A DNA stretch of 64,000 nt from Fermentibacter sp963718745 [NCBI: Candidatus Fermentibacterota bacterium] (GCA_963718745.1 OY970370.1:372001-436000); one strand, 5' to 3'. Shown: positions 52,120 through 61,087, counted from the first letter of the stretch. Made by a program: numbers and translations. The notes: a model not told the origin generated them from the sequence alone.

Positions 52120-53186
52120 TCCTTCTTGAAGTTGCGGGACCCGGCCAGCTCCCTGATGATCTTCTTCTCGGACGAACTGAGCTTCCTCGGGACATGGACC
52201 CCTATCCGGACGACGAGGTCGCCCCTGCCTCTCCCCTTCAGCCGGCCCAGGCCACCTCCCCTGATGCTCACGATGTCACCGGGCTGCGTCCCTGAAGGTA
52301 TCTCGATCCGTCTGCCGCCGCCCTCGACTTCGGGAATGTCGAAGGCCGCTCCCAGGACGGCTTCGGGGAAGCTGACCGTGAGTCGATAGACCAGGTTGTC
52401 GCCCTCTCGGACGAAGGGGGCATAGTCGACGCTCCTGACATGGAGGACCAGGTCGCCTGCGGTGGAGCCGCCGGGCTGGTTGCCCTGGCCTCTGAGCCTT
52501 ATCGCATAGCCTTCGGAGATGCCGGCCGGGATGTCCACGGAAATGGCCTTCTCAGAGGAGGCGGTGCCGTTCCCATGGCAGGCGTGGCACTTCTTCCTCG
52601 GGATCCTGCCTGCGCCTGAACATGCCGGGCATGCCGACACCGACTGGAACGTCCCCAGGAGGGTCCTCCTCGCGGTCCTCAGCCTGCCCGTCCCGGAGCA
52701 CTCCCGGCAGGAGTCGGATCCGGCAGCTTCGTCATGGCCGGTTCCCGAGCACTCCCTGCAGGGCTCGTTCCTCCTGACCCTTATCTCCCGCGGACCGCCG
52801 AGGGCGGCCTCACGAAGGCCCAGATCGACCGCGACCTCGATGTCGGAACCCCTGGGAGGGCCTCCGGCTCCCCCGAAGCCGCCTCCCCATCCGAACGCGT
52901 CCATGAAGGATCTTATCGCGTCGTCCATCCCGAAGCCTGCGAAGACGTCGGACATGTCCGGCCCGCCGTCCACCGTGCCGAACCGGTCGTACTTCGCCTT
53001 CTTGTCGGGATCGTTCAGTATCTCGTAGGCGAGTGTTATCTCCTTGAACCGCTCCTCGGCCGCCCTGTCACCGGGGTTCCGGTCTGGGTGGCACTCCATG
53101 GCGGCCTTCCGGTAGGCTTTCTTGATCACTTCCCTGTCGGCGTCCCGCGGGACGCCCAGGACTTCATAGGGATTCCTGGCTGTCAT
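52116..53186 (-). CDS. dnaJ: chaperone DnaJ
   Basis: 356 residues. J domain with the HPD motif (AAMECHPDRNPGDRAAEERF) and the end AYEILNDPDKKAKYDRFG; short Gly-rich linker (FGWGGGFGGAGG); four CxxCxGxG zinc repeats (CRECSGTG, CRECSGTG, CPACSGAG, CHACHGNG); then the C-terminal substrate domain with IPSGTQPGDIVSIRGGGLGR. It delivers substrates to DnaK. ATG 53186 has AGGAG 6 nt upstream. dnaK lies 82 nt upstream on the same strand. Confidence 0.95.
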   Translation of the reverse strand: MTARNPYEVLGVPRDADREVIKKAYRKAAMECHPDRNPGDRAAEERFKEITLAYEILNDPDKKAKYDRFGTVDGGPDMSDVFAGFGMDDAIRSFMDAFGWGGGFGGAGGPPRGSDIEVAVDLGLREAALGGPREIRVRRNEPCRECSGTGHDEAAGSDSCRECSGTGRLRTARRTLLGTFQSVSACPACSGAGRIPRKKCHACHGNGTASSEKAISVDIPAGISEGYAIRLRGQGNQPGGSTAGDLVLHVRSVDYAPFVREGDNLVYRLTVSFPEAVLGAAFDIPEVEGGGRRIEIPSGTQPGDIVSIRGGGLGRLKGRGRGDLVVRIGVHVPRKLSSSEKKIIRELAGSRNFKKE

Positions 53187-53268
53187 CAAACTCTCCTGAT
53201 TGATACCTTGAACGGCACCGTCCCGGCGGACGGGCTTTCGGACGGATGGGGAGGAACAGGCTCAAACG

Positions 53269-55140
53269 CTAGAGCTCATGCGGTTCTTCGGTGTTGTCCT
53301 CGAGGACGTACAGCTGGTCCTGGTCGTCCGCGCCGATCGAACTCGTGTCCAGGACCTCGATGAGCCGCGACACCTGGGTGACGAGATCGGCGGTCCTGCT
53401 GGTCTCCTTCGCGATGCGCACCCTGTCGGTCGTGTCCCTTGTCATCCGCAGGGAGACGAGCGCGGTCTCCAGCTCCTCCCAGGATTCCTTGTCATGCTGC
53501 TTCTTGGCGGCCTCGAGCACCCGCTGCGCGTCGTAGATGATCTGGTCGGCTGCATTGCGAGCCTCGACCAGCCTCATCCTCGACTTGTCGATCTCGGCGT
53601 TGGCCTCGGCCTCCTTCATCAACCTGTGGATCTCGTCCTCGGACAGCCCTCCGCTCGGATTGACGCGCATGGACTGGAGGCGCCCGGTGATGGCGTCCTT
53701 CGCGGAGACGCTCAGGAGCCCGTTGGAGTCGATCTCGAACGATACCTCTATGCGCGGCGCTCCGCGCTTCGCAGGGGGGATGCCCACGAGCTCGAACCGG
53801 CCGAGGCTCCTGTTGCCCTCCGCCAGCTCCCTCTCCCCCTGGAGCACGTGGATGCTGACGACCTGCTGGTTGTCGACGGCGGAAGTGAACATCCTGCTGC
53901 GCTTTATCGGAATCGGGGTGTTGCGCTCGACTATGGGCGCCATGACCCCCCCGAGCGTCTCGACGCCCAGCGTCAGGGGCGTCACGTCGAGGAGCACGAG
54001 GTCCTTCCTCACACCGGTCAGGACCGAGGCTTCGACAGCTGCTCCGATTCCGACGACCTCGTCGGGATTCACGCTGTGCGCCGGCTTCTGGTGGAAGATC
54101 TCCTCGACCACGCGCCTGACGAAGGGCATCCGCGTGGATCCACCGACGAGCAGCACATGGTCGATCTCCTCGGGGCGCACGGAAGCATCGTTCAGCGCCT
54201 TCTCCGAAGGCTCCCTGGTCTGTTTCACGAGGTCTTCTATCAGGCTCTCGAGGAGACCCCTCGTCAGAGAGATCTCGAGATGCTTCGGTCCGTCCTCGTC
54301 GGAGGCTATGAAGGGAAGGTTGATCGAAGCCTCCAGGACGCTCGAGAGTTCACACTTCGACCGCTCGGCCGCCTCCCTGATCCTCTGGAGTGCCACAGGA
54401 TCGTTCGACAGGTCGATTCCGTGCTCGCGCTTGAACTCCGATATGATCCAGTTCACGATCCTTGCGTCGAAGTCATCGCCGCCGAGCCTCGTGTTCCCGC
54501 TCGTGGCCATCACTTCGAACACCCCGTTGACCACCTGGAGGATGCTGATGTCGAAGGTGCCTCCGCCCAGGTCGTAGACGGCCAGCCTCTTCCTCTCGGT
54601 AGGCTCCATGAAGGCGAGGGCGGCGGCGGTAGGCTCGTTCAGGACGCGCCTGACCTCGAAACCGGCAATCCTCCCTGCAGCCTTCGTGGCCTCCCGCTGT
54701 ACCTCGTTGAAGTAGGCCGGAACGGTTATGACGGCTTCCGTGACCGGTTCTCCCAGGAACTCCTCCGCACGGCTCTTGAGCCTCTGGAGGATCATCGCCG
54801 AGATCTCGGGAGGGGTGAAGTCGCGGTCGAAGATGCGCACGACTGCATCGCCCTTGTCGTTGCTCCTGACCTCGTAGCTGACGTTCATGCGCTCGTTCGA
54901 GATCTCCTCGAACTGTCTGCCCATCAAGCGCTTTATACTCCAGATGGTGTTGCGTGGATTCGTGATGGCCTGCCTCTTGGCAACAAGGCCGACCAGCCGT
55001 TCGCCTTTCGATGTGAAGGCTACCACGGAAGGCATCACACGCTGCCCCTCGCCGGACGGGATGACGACTATCTCCCCGCCCTCGGCGACAGCCATGCAAG
55101 AATTGGTGGTTCCTAGGTCAATTCCGACGGCTCTGCCCAA
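53269..55140 (-). CDS. dnaK: chaperone DnaK (Hsp70)
   Basis: 623 residues. Nucleotide-binding domain: VGIDLGTTNSCMAV, IINEPTAAALAF-like VLNEPTAAALAFMEPTERKR, AVYDLGGGTFDISILQ and LVGGSTRMPFVRRVVEEIF; linker DLVLLDVTPLTLGVETLGG; substrate domain and lid follow, ending with an acidic tail. TTG start at 55140 with GGAGG 7 nt upstream. grpE and hrcA, common neighbours, are not present here. A strong promoter lies about 150 nt upstream. Confidence 0.96.
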   Translation of the reverse strand: MGRAVGIDLGTTNSCMAVAEGGEIVVIPSGEGQRVMPSVVAFTSKGERLVGLVAKRQAITNPRNTIWSIKRLMGRQFEEISNERMNVSYEVRSNDKGDAVVRIFDRDFTPPEISAMILQRLKSRAEEFLGEPVTEAVITVPAYFNEVQREATKAAGRIAGFEVRRVLNEPTAAALAFMEPTERKRLAVYDLGGGTFDISILQVVNGVFEVMATSGNTRLGGDDFDARIVNWIISEFKREHGIDLSNDPVALQRIREAAERSKCELSSVLEASINLPFIASDEDGPKHLEISLTRGLLESLIEDLVKQTREPSEKALNDASVRPEEIDHVLLVGGSTRMPFVRRVVEEIFHQKPAHSVNPDEVVGIGAAVEASVLTGVRKDLVLLDVTPLTLGVETLGGVMAPIVERNTPIPIKRSRMFTSAVDNQQVVSIHVLQGERELAEGNRSLGRFELVGIPPAKRGAPRIEVSFEIDSNGLLSVSAKDAITGRLQSMRVNPSGGLSEDEIHRLMKEAEANAEIDKSRMRLVEARNAADQIIYDAQRVLEAAKKQHDKESWEELETALVSLRMTRDTTDRVRIAKETSRTADLVTQVSRLIEVLDTSSIGADDQDQLYVLEDNTEEPHEL

Positions 55141-55282
55141 GATATGCCTCCGGATCTGGAGGAAGCCGCCAGGGCCCCCCTGGTGTCACTATCCATCGAC
55201 CCCGTAGACCCGGGATGCAGCAGCCGGGCTTGGTCCGGCGGACCCCCTCTGCCCGGATCATCCCACCGTCACCAGTTTGATA

Positions 55283-55311
55283 AAAGTATGCTATCATCAC
55301 GCCCTTGTCAA
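55283..55311 (-). promoter_or_regulatory. predicted sigma-70 promoter for dnaK, with overlapping inverted repeat
   Basis: On the minus strand TTGACA (55311-55306), a 17-nt spacer and TACTTT (55288-55283); the -35 box lies inside the last codons of mtnA. A TGATA-N9-TATCA inverted repeat overlaps the -10 region and could be an operator. No CIRCE element is seen. Confidence 0.6.
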
Positions 55312-56334
55312 CGACCTCATCGCCCTTTCCGGTCCCCCCCTCAGGACTCCTAGCTCGCAGATGAAGGCAGTGACCAGCCGGGCGGGAGTGACATCGAACG
55401 CAGGATTGTAAGTCGATACTCCTTCGGGAGTCATGCGGACGCCTGCGACCGAGGAGACCTCCGAGGGATCGCGCTGCTCTATCTCGATGGCACGTCCGTC
55501 CGGAGTGTCCGGATCGAAAGTGGTCAGGGGAGCTGCGACATAGAACGGCACCCCGGCCTCCCTGGCCGCCAGCGCAAGCGGGTACGTCCCGAGTTTGTTG
55601 GCAGTGTCCCCGTTCGCTGCTATCCTGTCGGCACCAGTGATGACCGCATCGATCCGGCCCGATGCGAGGAGCGAGGCCGCGGCCGAGTCCGGAAGCACGG
55701 TCACGGGGATGCCCGCCCTCGAGAGCTCCCAGGCGGTCAGCCGTGATCCCTGCAGGAGGGGTCTGGTCTCGTCGGCGAACGCCTCCGAGAGGAGCCCCCT
55801 GTCCCAGGCTTCGTAGAGAACGGCGAGTGCCGTACCGAGGCCCCCGGTCGCCAGCGCCCCGGCATTGCAGTGCGTCAGGACCCTCGCTCCGGGTTCGAGC
55901 AGGGCTGCGCCGTGCTCCCCCATCCGCCTCGAGGCCTCGAGGTCCGCTGCAAGCATTCCGTCGGCGCTTTCCAGAAGCTCGTCGAACAGCTTCTCCGATC
56001 CCTCGTGGCGCCGGCAGATCTCCGCCTGCGTGGAGAGCGCCCGGAACAGGTTGACGGCGGTGGGTCTGGTGGATGCGAGAAGTCTGATCGCCCCCTCGAC
56101 ACCCCCCCCGGATCCGGTTCCCAGAGCTTCGAGTCTGGCTGCCAGGGCGACTCCGTATCCGGCTGCGATGCCGATGGCGGGTGCCCCCCTCACGGCGAGA
56201 GATCGTATCGCGGAGGCCAGGGTTTCCACATCCCGGCATTCGAGGTAGCTCTCCACCCCGGGGAGGAGGCGCTGGTCCAGCAGGCGGATCGAACCATCCG
56301 ACCATCTGACGGTCTCGACGGGCGCGCAGGGCAT
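55297..56334 (-). CDS. mtnA: S-methyl-5-thioribose-1-phosphate isomerase
   Basis: 345 residues. It converts methylthioribose-1-phosphate to methylthioribulose-1-phosphate in methionine salvage. Motifs: VRGAPAIGIAAGYG, the catalytic Cys in THCNAGALATGGLGTALAV, and the catalytic Asp in GADRIAANGDTANKLGTY; PFYVAAPLTTFD follows. eIF2B-alpha-like paralogues are less likely. The ATG at 56334 touches the coaC stop (TGATG). Its end carries the dnaK promoter. Confidence 0.92.
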   Translation of the reverse strand: MPCAPVETVRWSDGSIRLLDQRLLPGVESYLECRDVETLASAIRSLAVRGAPAIGIAAGYGVALAARLEALGTGSGGGVEGAIRLLASTRPTAVNLFRALSTQAEICRRHEGSEKLFDELLESADGMLAADLEASRRMGEHGAALLEPGARVLTHCNAGALATGGLGTALAVLYEAWDRGLLSEAFADETRPLLQGSRLTAWELSRAGIPVTVLPDSAAASLLASGRIDAVITGADRIAANGDTANKLGTYPLALAAREAGVPFYVAAPLTTFDPDTPDGRAIEIEQRDPSEVSSVAGVRMTPEGVSTYNPAFDVTPARLVTAFICELGVLRGGPERAMRSLTRA

Positions 56335-56879
56335 CAGGCTCCCGTCCCGAGCGCTGCGAGGCAGATATCCAGGATATCCTCCGGCTCCATCATCCGCCCT
56401 TCTCCTACGGTTCCGCACGCGAGCGCTCCGGTTACCGGACCGGCGAAGACCACGCCTCTGGAAGCAAGCCTCTCGACGTTATCCCTGGTTGCCTGGTGCT
56501 TCCACATCCTGCTGTTCATCGACGGAGCGACCACGACAGGGCAGTCGCAGGCGAGGGCGGTCGATGAAAGCAGGTCGTCTGCGAGGCCCCAGGCCATCCT
56601 TGCGAGTATGTGAGCCGTCGCCGGGGCGATTATCAGGAGGGAGGCCGATTCGCTCAGAGTTATGTGAGGGATCGGATCGGCCGGCTGCGCCGGGAAGAGG
56701 TCCGTATGGACAGGTCTTCCGGTGACGCATGAAAGCTGCGCCGCGCCGACGAGCCTCGTCGCGGGAGCGGTGAGTATGCCTTCGACTTCGAAACCGCTCC
56801 TGCGGAGGAGCGAGGCCAGCGCGACACCCTTGTAGGCAGCCGCGCTGGATGTAATCCCCAGGATCACCTTCCGGGACAT
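56334..56879 (-). CDS. coaC: phosphopantothenoylcysteine decarboxylase (stand-alone CoaC domain)
   Basis: 181 residues, only the N-terminal flavoprotein half of the usual ~400-residue CoaBC. ILGITSSAAAYKGVALASLL, the conserved His of PHITLSESASLLIIAPATAH, APSMNSRMW (PxMN) and LACGTVGEGRM (conserved Cys) show an HFCD-family decarboxylase that would make phosphopantetheine with FMN. The CoaB synthetase half is absent and must be encoded elsewhere. Overlaps coaX by 16 nt. A UbiX/LanD-like peptide decarboxylase is an alternative, less supported reading. Confidence 0.8.
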   Translation of the reverse strand: MSRKVILGITSSAAAYKGVALASLLRRSGFEVEGILTAPATRLVGAAQLSCVTGRPVHTDLFPAQPADPIPHITLSESASLLIIAPATAHILARMAWGLADDLLSSTALACDCPVVVAPSMNSRMWKHQATRDNVERLASRGVVFAGPVTGALACGTVGEGRMMEPEDILDICLAALGTGA

Positions 56880-57646
56880 TCCAGCAGACCCTCCCTGCAT
56901 CTCCTGCCGACCTCGTTCACTCCCATGAGGGTGAGAGCCGGTATGACGACGAATGGAGTGCGGCAGACACCCGCGATCCCCTCGGCCCACCCTCCCGTTG
57001 CTATGTAGACGGCCCCCTCCCCCGCGAAGGGAGAGAGCAGCTCGACGAGCCGGTCCGCGGCTCCCGCCGAACCGAGCAGCACTCCCGACCGTACGGCCTC
57101 GGCGGTCGATCGTCCCAGCGGGCTCCCCGGCAGGTCCAGCTCCACCGGGTTGAGCAGCTCGGCCTTCCTGAAGAGTTCAGACGCGGCCGTGCCTATGCCC
57201 GGTGCTATGGCGCCACCCAGATAAGCCCCTCGAGCATCCAGCACATCGAATGTGGTTGCGGTTCCGAAATCGGCAACTATGGCCGGGAGGTTCCCCAGGA
57301 GGATCGCCGCGGCGGCGTTCGCTATCCGGTCCGGTCCGAGCTCCTCAGGCCGCGGATATTCGACCCTGATGCCGGATGTGCTGGCGCACACCTCGATCGC
57401 GTCGGTCCCGAGGTAGTCCCCTGCGGCCTTCTCCACACAGTGCCGCAGCTGCGGGACGACTGTTGCGAAAGAGAGGAATCCGGGGACATCGGAGTCGACG
57501 TGCGAGAGTACGGATTCCAGGAGCAGCCCCAGTTCGTCCGGGGTCCAGTGCCTGGTGGAGACCCTCCAGCTCCTCAGGAGATCCCCTCCGTCGAACAGGC
57601 CTATCGCCGTCTTGGTGTTGCCGATGTCGAGACAAAGGCTTGTCAT
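56864..57646 (-). CDS. coaX: type III pantothenate kinase
   Basis: 260 residues. ATP-binding CLDIGNTKTAIGLFD, the DFGTATTFDVLDARGAYLGG core, and GGAIAPGIGT define CoaX, the first step of coenzyme A synthesis. The conserved EELGPDRIANA (G-x-D-R) segment binds pantothenate. ATG 57646 follows GGGAGGCGCG and overlaps the nadC stop by 4 nt. coaC follows, so two CoA steps sit side by side. Confidence 0.93.
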   Translation of the reverse strand: MTSLCLDIGNTKTAIGLFDGGDLLRSWRVSTRHWTPDELGLLLESVLSHVDSDVPGFLSFATVVPQLRHCVEKAAGDYLGTDAIEVCASTSGIRVEYPRPEELGPDRIANAAAAILLGNLPAIVADFGTATTFDVLDARGAYLGGAIAPGIGTAASELFRKAELLNPVELDLPGSPLGRSTAEAVRSGVLLGSAGAADRLVELLSPFAGEGAVYIATGGWAEGIAGVCRTPFVVIPALTLMGVNEVGRRCREGLLECPGR

Positions 57647-58503
57647 CGCGCCTCCCAGTCGAGAGAGATGTCTGCGGCAGGGGCGGAGTGGGTCAGGCTG
57701 CCTATCGAAATCCCGTTCACTCCGGTTTCGGCCATCGCCCTGACCGAGCCAAGGTTCATGCCCCCGGACGCCTCGAGGTAGATGCCGCTGCCCTGCGCCC
57801 TCCGTACGGCCGCCCGGACCGCCTCCGGCCCCATGTTGTCGAGCAGGATCCTCTCGGGTCGCATCTCCAGGACTGGCTCGAGCTGATCCGGACGATCGAT
57901 CTCGACTTCCACGGGCACGCCGAGGTCCCTCGCGGCACGGACAGCCTCCGCGATCCCGTCCACCCCTCCGGCGGCGATCCAGTGGTTGTCCTTGAACATA
58001 GCCATGACGCGCAGATCGAATCGGTGATTGAAGCCGCCGCCGCACCTGACCGCGTACCTCTCCAGGGACCGGAGCCCCGGTGTCGTCTTCCTCGTGTCCA
58101 GTATCTCGACGCCGGTCCCCCGGACCGATTCGACGAACATCCTCGTGAGGGTCGCTATCCCGCTCATCCTGTTCAACAGGTTGAGCGCGGTCCTCTCCCC
58201 TCGCAGGAGGGTTCCGCAGGGTCCTTCCAGCCTGCCCGCGGGCGCACCTGCGCCGAGGAGCCCGCCCTCGCAGGCCGCCGATGTGATCTCGACGCCTCCG
58301 CCCAGCATCGAGAAGACCTTCTCGACGAGCATCCAGCCGCAGAGTACCAGTTCGGACCTGGCCACGGCGACCGCCCTTGCACGGGACATCGCGGCGGCTC
58401 CAAGAGCGGCGACCGAGGCATCGAACAGGGCCTCATCCTCGGCAAGGCCTCGCGAAACCACATCCGCCGCCACTGATTCGAGATCACTCCAGTCAGAGAC
58501 CAC
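57643..58503 (-). CDS. nadC: nicotinate-nucleotide pyrophosphorylase (quinolinate phosphoribosyltransferase)
   Basis: 286 residues. It joins quinolinate to PRPP to give nicotinate mononucleotide. ERTALNLLNRMSGIATLTR, DTRKTTPGLRSLERYAVRCG, GGFNHRFDL and KDNHW match the family; EVEIDRPDQLEPVLEM and LEASGGMNLGSVRAMAETGV follow. nadA and nadB are not adjacent. It overlaps the amidohydrolase gene by 11 nt. Confidence 0.94.
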   Translation of the reverse strand: MVSDWSDLESVAADVVSRGLAEDEALFDASVAALGAAAMSRARAVAVARSELVLCGWMLVEKVFSMLGGGVEITSAACEGGLLGAGAPAGRLEGPCGTLLRGERTALNLLNRMSGIATLTRMFVESVRGTGVEILDTRKTTPGLRSLERYAVRCGGGFNHRFDLRVMAMFKDNHWIAAGGVDGIAEAVRAARDLGVPVEVEIDRPDQLEPVLEMRPERILLDNMGPEAVRAAVRRAQGSGIYLEASGGMNLGSVRAMAETGVNGISIGSLTHSAPAADISLDWEAR

Positions 58504-59983
58504 TGATGCTCCCTTCGGGCAGGTTGTCGTCCGTGAAGACTACCCTGCCCCCTGCCATGGTGAGGAGGATTTCGAGCGAATCCAGTTCTTCCGACATGGG
58601 ATCCCCGTCGAGGATCACGAGGTCGGCCCTCCGCCCGGCTCCCATGGGCCGGGCTAGGTCCTCGAATCCCGAGATGCGGGCTGCGCCCAGCGTGTATGCC
58701 TCGAGCGCCGCTCGTCTGTCGAGTGAGAATTCCGGAACCGGATGCGACAAGGCCCCGGCGAGACCCCAGAGCGGCCCGAAGGGCATCCCGTCGCTGCCGA
58801 ATCCGAGATCGAACCCCGCCGAGCCAGGCAGGCTGAAGGGATTGAGCCTAGCGGCCGGACCTGCTCCGAGCCTCTGTGCGTACATCCCTCCCTCACCCTG
58901 CCATCGCCTTACGAAATTAGGCTGCATGCAGAACCTGTGGAGATCCCTCCTCCAGGCTCCCGGCCAGACCGGCTCCAGCTGCTCCGCATGCTCGACCCTG
59001 ACAGTCCCGGACTTTCCGTCCGTCCGCTTTTCGGCGGTCGCGACGCTGATCCTGCAGAGCTGCCCGAGTGCACGCGCGCCTATCGCATGGACCACCGGCT
59101 CGAGCCCTCTGCTCCATGCCTCCTCGATAGCATGGGCGAGCATGTCGTCCCCGAGCGCCAGGAAGCCTGACGAACCATCTGCGAATTTCCCGTCAACCGC
59201 GGCCGTACAGGCGCCCAGACCCCCGTCCAGGAAGAGTTTGGCCCCCCTGATCGAGAACCGCCCGGCACGGGACGCCTCGGGCCAGAGCGAGGTATCCGGA
59301 TCGAAAACGTTTATGGCAATGGAGATGTCGGGGTCGAGGATTTCCTCGATCATGCCGAGATGCCGAAGGGACTCGGTCGTGCAGACTCCGGTGACGCCGT
59401 TCGCGAACAACCTGCGCTGGGCGAACCCCAGGCCTTCCGCCACCTCGGAGCGGGACGGGGGGAAGAGGTCGAAAGCCTTAAGGACCGGGCCCTCGACTAT
59501 CACCGCGCTGCCTGGTCCGCCTGCCGTCTCCACGCCTCCCGGCACGGCGCTCCTCAACATGGAAAGCATAGCCGTGTTCACGAGGGCCGAGTGGCCGCAC
59601 ACCCTTCGGAGGAGGACGGGACGCAGACCGGAAATCGCGTCGAGTTGTGCGATGCCGGGGGGAGCATCGCCGTCCCAGCTGCTATCGTCCCATTTCTCGC
59701 CTCTCACGATGCTGCCGCCTCGAGCAATCCCACCGGCCAGGATCCCGAGGAGGTCGCCTGCGTTCCGGCAGCCGGAGAGATCGAGGCTGATCTCCTCCAT
59801 CCCCATCCAGAGAAGGTGGCAGTGGGCGTCGAAGAATGCCGGCATCACGTGGCAGCGGGGAGCGGGACCGTCTGCGGGGCGTATGGTCTCGATCACTCCG
59901 CCCCGGATGACGATCTCGCAGGGTCCTGCGGGCTCGAGGCCGTTTCCTCGCCAGAGAGAGGAGCACCGGAGGACGGTGCTCAC
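58493..59983 (-). CDS. YtcJ-like amidohydrolase (amidohydrolase family 3)
   Basis: 496 residues. The metal motif VMPAFFDAHCHLLWMGMEEI (HxH), RVCGHSALVN, FLDGGLGACTAAVDGKFADG, HAIGARAL and the late GFGSDGMPFGPLWG Asp are characteristic of the YtcJ/AmdH-type metal-dependent hydrolases. The substrate is unknown; its place next to nadC and CoA genes gives no direct hint. It overlaps the GGDEF gene by 4 nt. Confidence 0.85.
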   Translation of the reverse strand: MSTVLRCSSLWRGNGLEPAGPCEIVIRGGVIETIRPADGPAPRCHVMPAFFDAHCHLLWMGMEEISLDLSGCRNAGDLLGILAGGIARGGSIVRGEKWDDSSWDGDAPPGIAQLDAISGLRPVLLRRVCGHSALVNTAMLSMLRSAVPGGVETAGGPGSAVIVEGPVLKAFDLFPPSRSEVAEGLGFAQRRLFANGVTGVCTTESLRHLGMIEEILDPDISIAINVFDPDTSLWPEASRAGRFSIRGAKLFLDGGLGACTAAVDGKFADGSSGFLALGDDMLAHAIEEAWSRGLEPVVHAIGARALGQLCRISVATAEKRTDGKSGTVRVEHAEQLEPVWPGAWRRDLHRFCMQPNFVRRWQGEGGMYAQRLGAGPAARLNPFSLPGSAGFDLGFGSDGMPFGPLWGLAGALSHPVPEFSLDRRAALEAYTLGAARISGFEDLARPMGAGRRADLVILDGDPMSEELDSLEILLTMAGGRVVFTDDNLPEGSISGL

Positions 59984-60909
59984 CTGGCTCCCCCGCTCTC
60001 CCTCCGGCTGGCAACCTGCACCTGCATGAGCTCGAACACCTCTTCGCGGACGTCGAACTCGAAGAACGTGAACCTGCCCTGCTTCTCCACGGAGGAAACC
60101 TTGCCGGGGACCTCGAGCTGTATGAGGCCGCCACGGGGAGAAGCCTCAGGGACCATCTCCCTCACCCCGTCCTGGAAGACGATGTAGCGGGCCTCTATCT
60201 GCTGGGCGTCGTCGAGGGGGAACCATGCCTTCAGGATGAGCCTGCTCTTGTCGAAGACCGGGTTCTTGCCCTGGTATCTCACGCTCACGGTCTTGATCCG
60301 GGACTCCGAGTTGAGGAGGGGCGAGAACTCCACGGCCGTGTTGCGGCCGGATTCCTTGGCCTCGTAGAGCGCCTTGTCCGCCATCACGATAAGCTCGGCA
60401 CCCGTGACATCCTCCGTGCTGCAGACCCCGGCGGAGATCCTTACTTCGAGCTGGACGAACCCGTCCGTGGCGGATTCCCCGCCTGCCGGGAGGCAAGGGT
60501 CGTCAGCCCTGATCGAGAGTGGGCTGGACTCCACCAGGGAAACCATCCTCCGGGCCGCGGCAAGTCCCTCGGACCTGCTGAAGTTCGGGAGGAGAACCGT
60601 TATCTCCTCTCCCCCGTACCTGTACGCCTCGCCGCGGTACCGGACGCTTTCCCGGAGCAGGCGCGCGACATGGAAGAGGACCATGTCGCCTATCGCATGC
60701 CCCCATCTGTCGTTGAAGGCCTTGAAGTGGTCTATGTCGATCATTATCGCGGAGAGTGGAAGGCGTTCCATGGCAAGGAGCTTCAGGAGCCTGGGAAGAT
60801 CCTCGTCCAGAGCCCTGCGGGGAGGGAGTGCGGTGACGGCATCCATCTCCCCCTGACGGGGAAACCGGAGCCTGCCGCCGGAGTCGCCGAATCCTTCATC
60901 CATGGCCAT
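59980..60909 (-). CDS. GGDEF-domain diguanylate cyclase with unassigned C-terminal domain
   Basis: About 309 residues. DAVTALPPRRALDEDLPRLL, IMIDIDHFKAFNDRWGHAIG and YRYGGEEITVLLPN are GGDEF features; the signature is GGEEI, and SAGVCSTEDVTGAELIVMAD, KALYEAKESGRN completes the domain (to about residue 200). The last ~110 residues (RIKTVSVRYQGKNPVFDKSR, VSSVEKQGRFTFFEFDVREE) resemble a PilZ-like or other beta domain I cannot name. It could supply c-di-GMP to the PilZ protein at 990-1340. Start uncertain among ATG 60909, ATG 60903 and GTG 60942. Confidence 0.85.
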   Translation of the reverse strand: MAMDEGFGDSGGRLRFPRQGEMDAVTALPPRRALDEDLPRLLKLLAMERLPLSAIMIDIDHFKAFNDRWGHAIGDMVLFHVARLLRESVRYRGEAYRYGGEEITVLLPNFSRSEGLAAARRMVSLVESSPLSIRADDPCLPAGGESATDGFVQLEVRISAGVCSTEDVTGAELIVMADKALYEAKESGRNTAVEFSPLLNSESRIKTVSVRYQGKNPVFDKSRLILKAWFPLDDAQQIEARYIVFQDGVREMVPEASPRGGLIQLEVPGKVSSVEKQGRFTFFEFDVREEVFELMQVQVASRRESGGAR

Positions 60910-61008
60910 ACCGCCGAAGATAACCAGACGGAGCCCGACCACAACACCCGGCTCCGGGCTCAGGGCGCACGGACGGCCCCGGTTTCCTCCGGATGGAGGC
61001 CTGGGAAG

Positions 61009-61037
61009 TTGACACGGATGGCGGATGGGAGTACGGT
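61009..61037 (+). promoter_or_regulatory. predicted sigma-70 promoter for the lipoprotein gene at 61088
   Basis: TTGACA (61009-61014), a 17-nt spacer and TACGGT (61032-61037), which keeps the key T, A and final T of the -10 box. Confidence 0.45.
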
Positions 61038-61087
61038 AAGCATGCTGGCTGGTTTATCATGCCCGATCCGGGGGGAATGGAGGTATC

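Noticed and set aside
53278-55116. 612-codon open frame antisense to dnaK
   Set aside because: Mirror frame of a GC-rich conserved gene; no motif, and DnaK on the other strand is certain.
55141-55296. CIRCE element before dnaK
   Set aside because: No TTAGCACTC-N9-GAGTGCTAA-like sequence; the TGATA repeat is too short and different.
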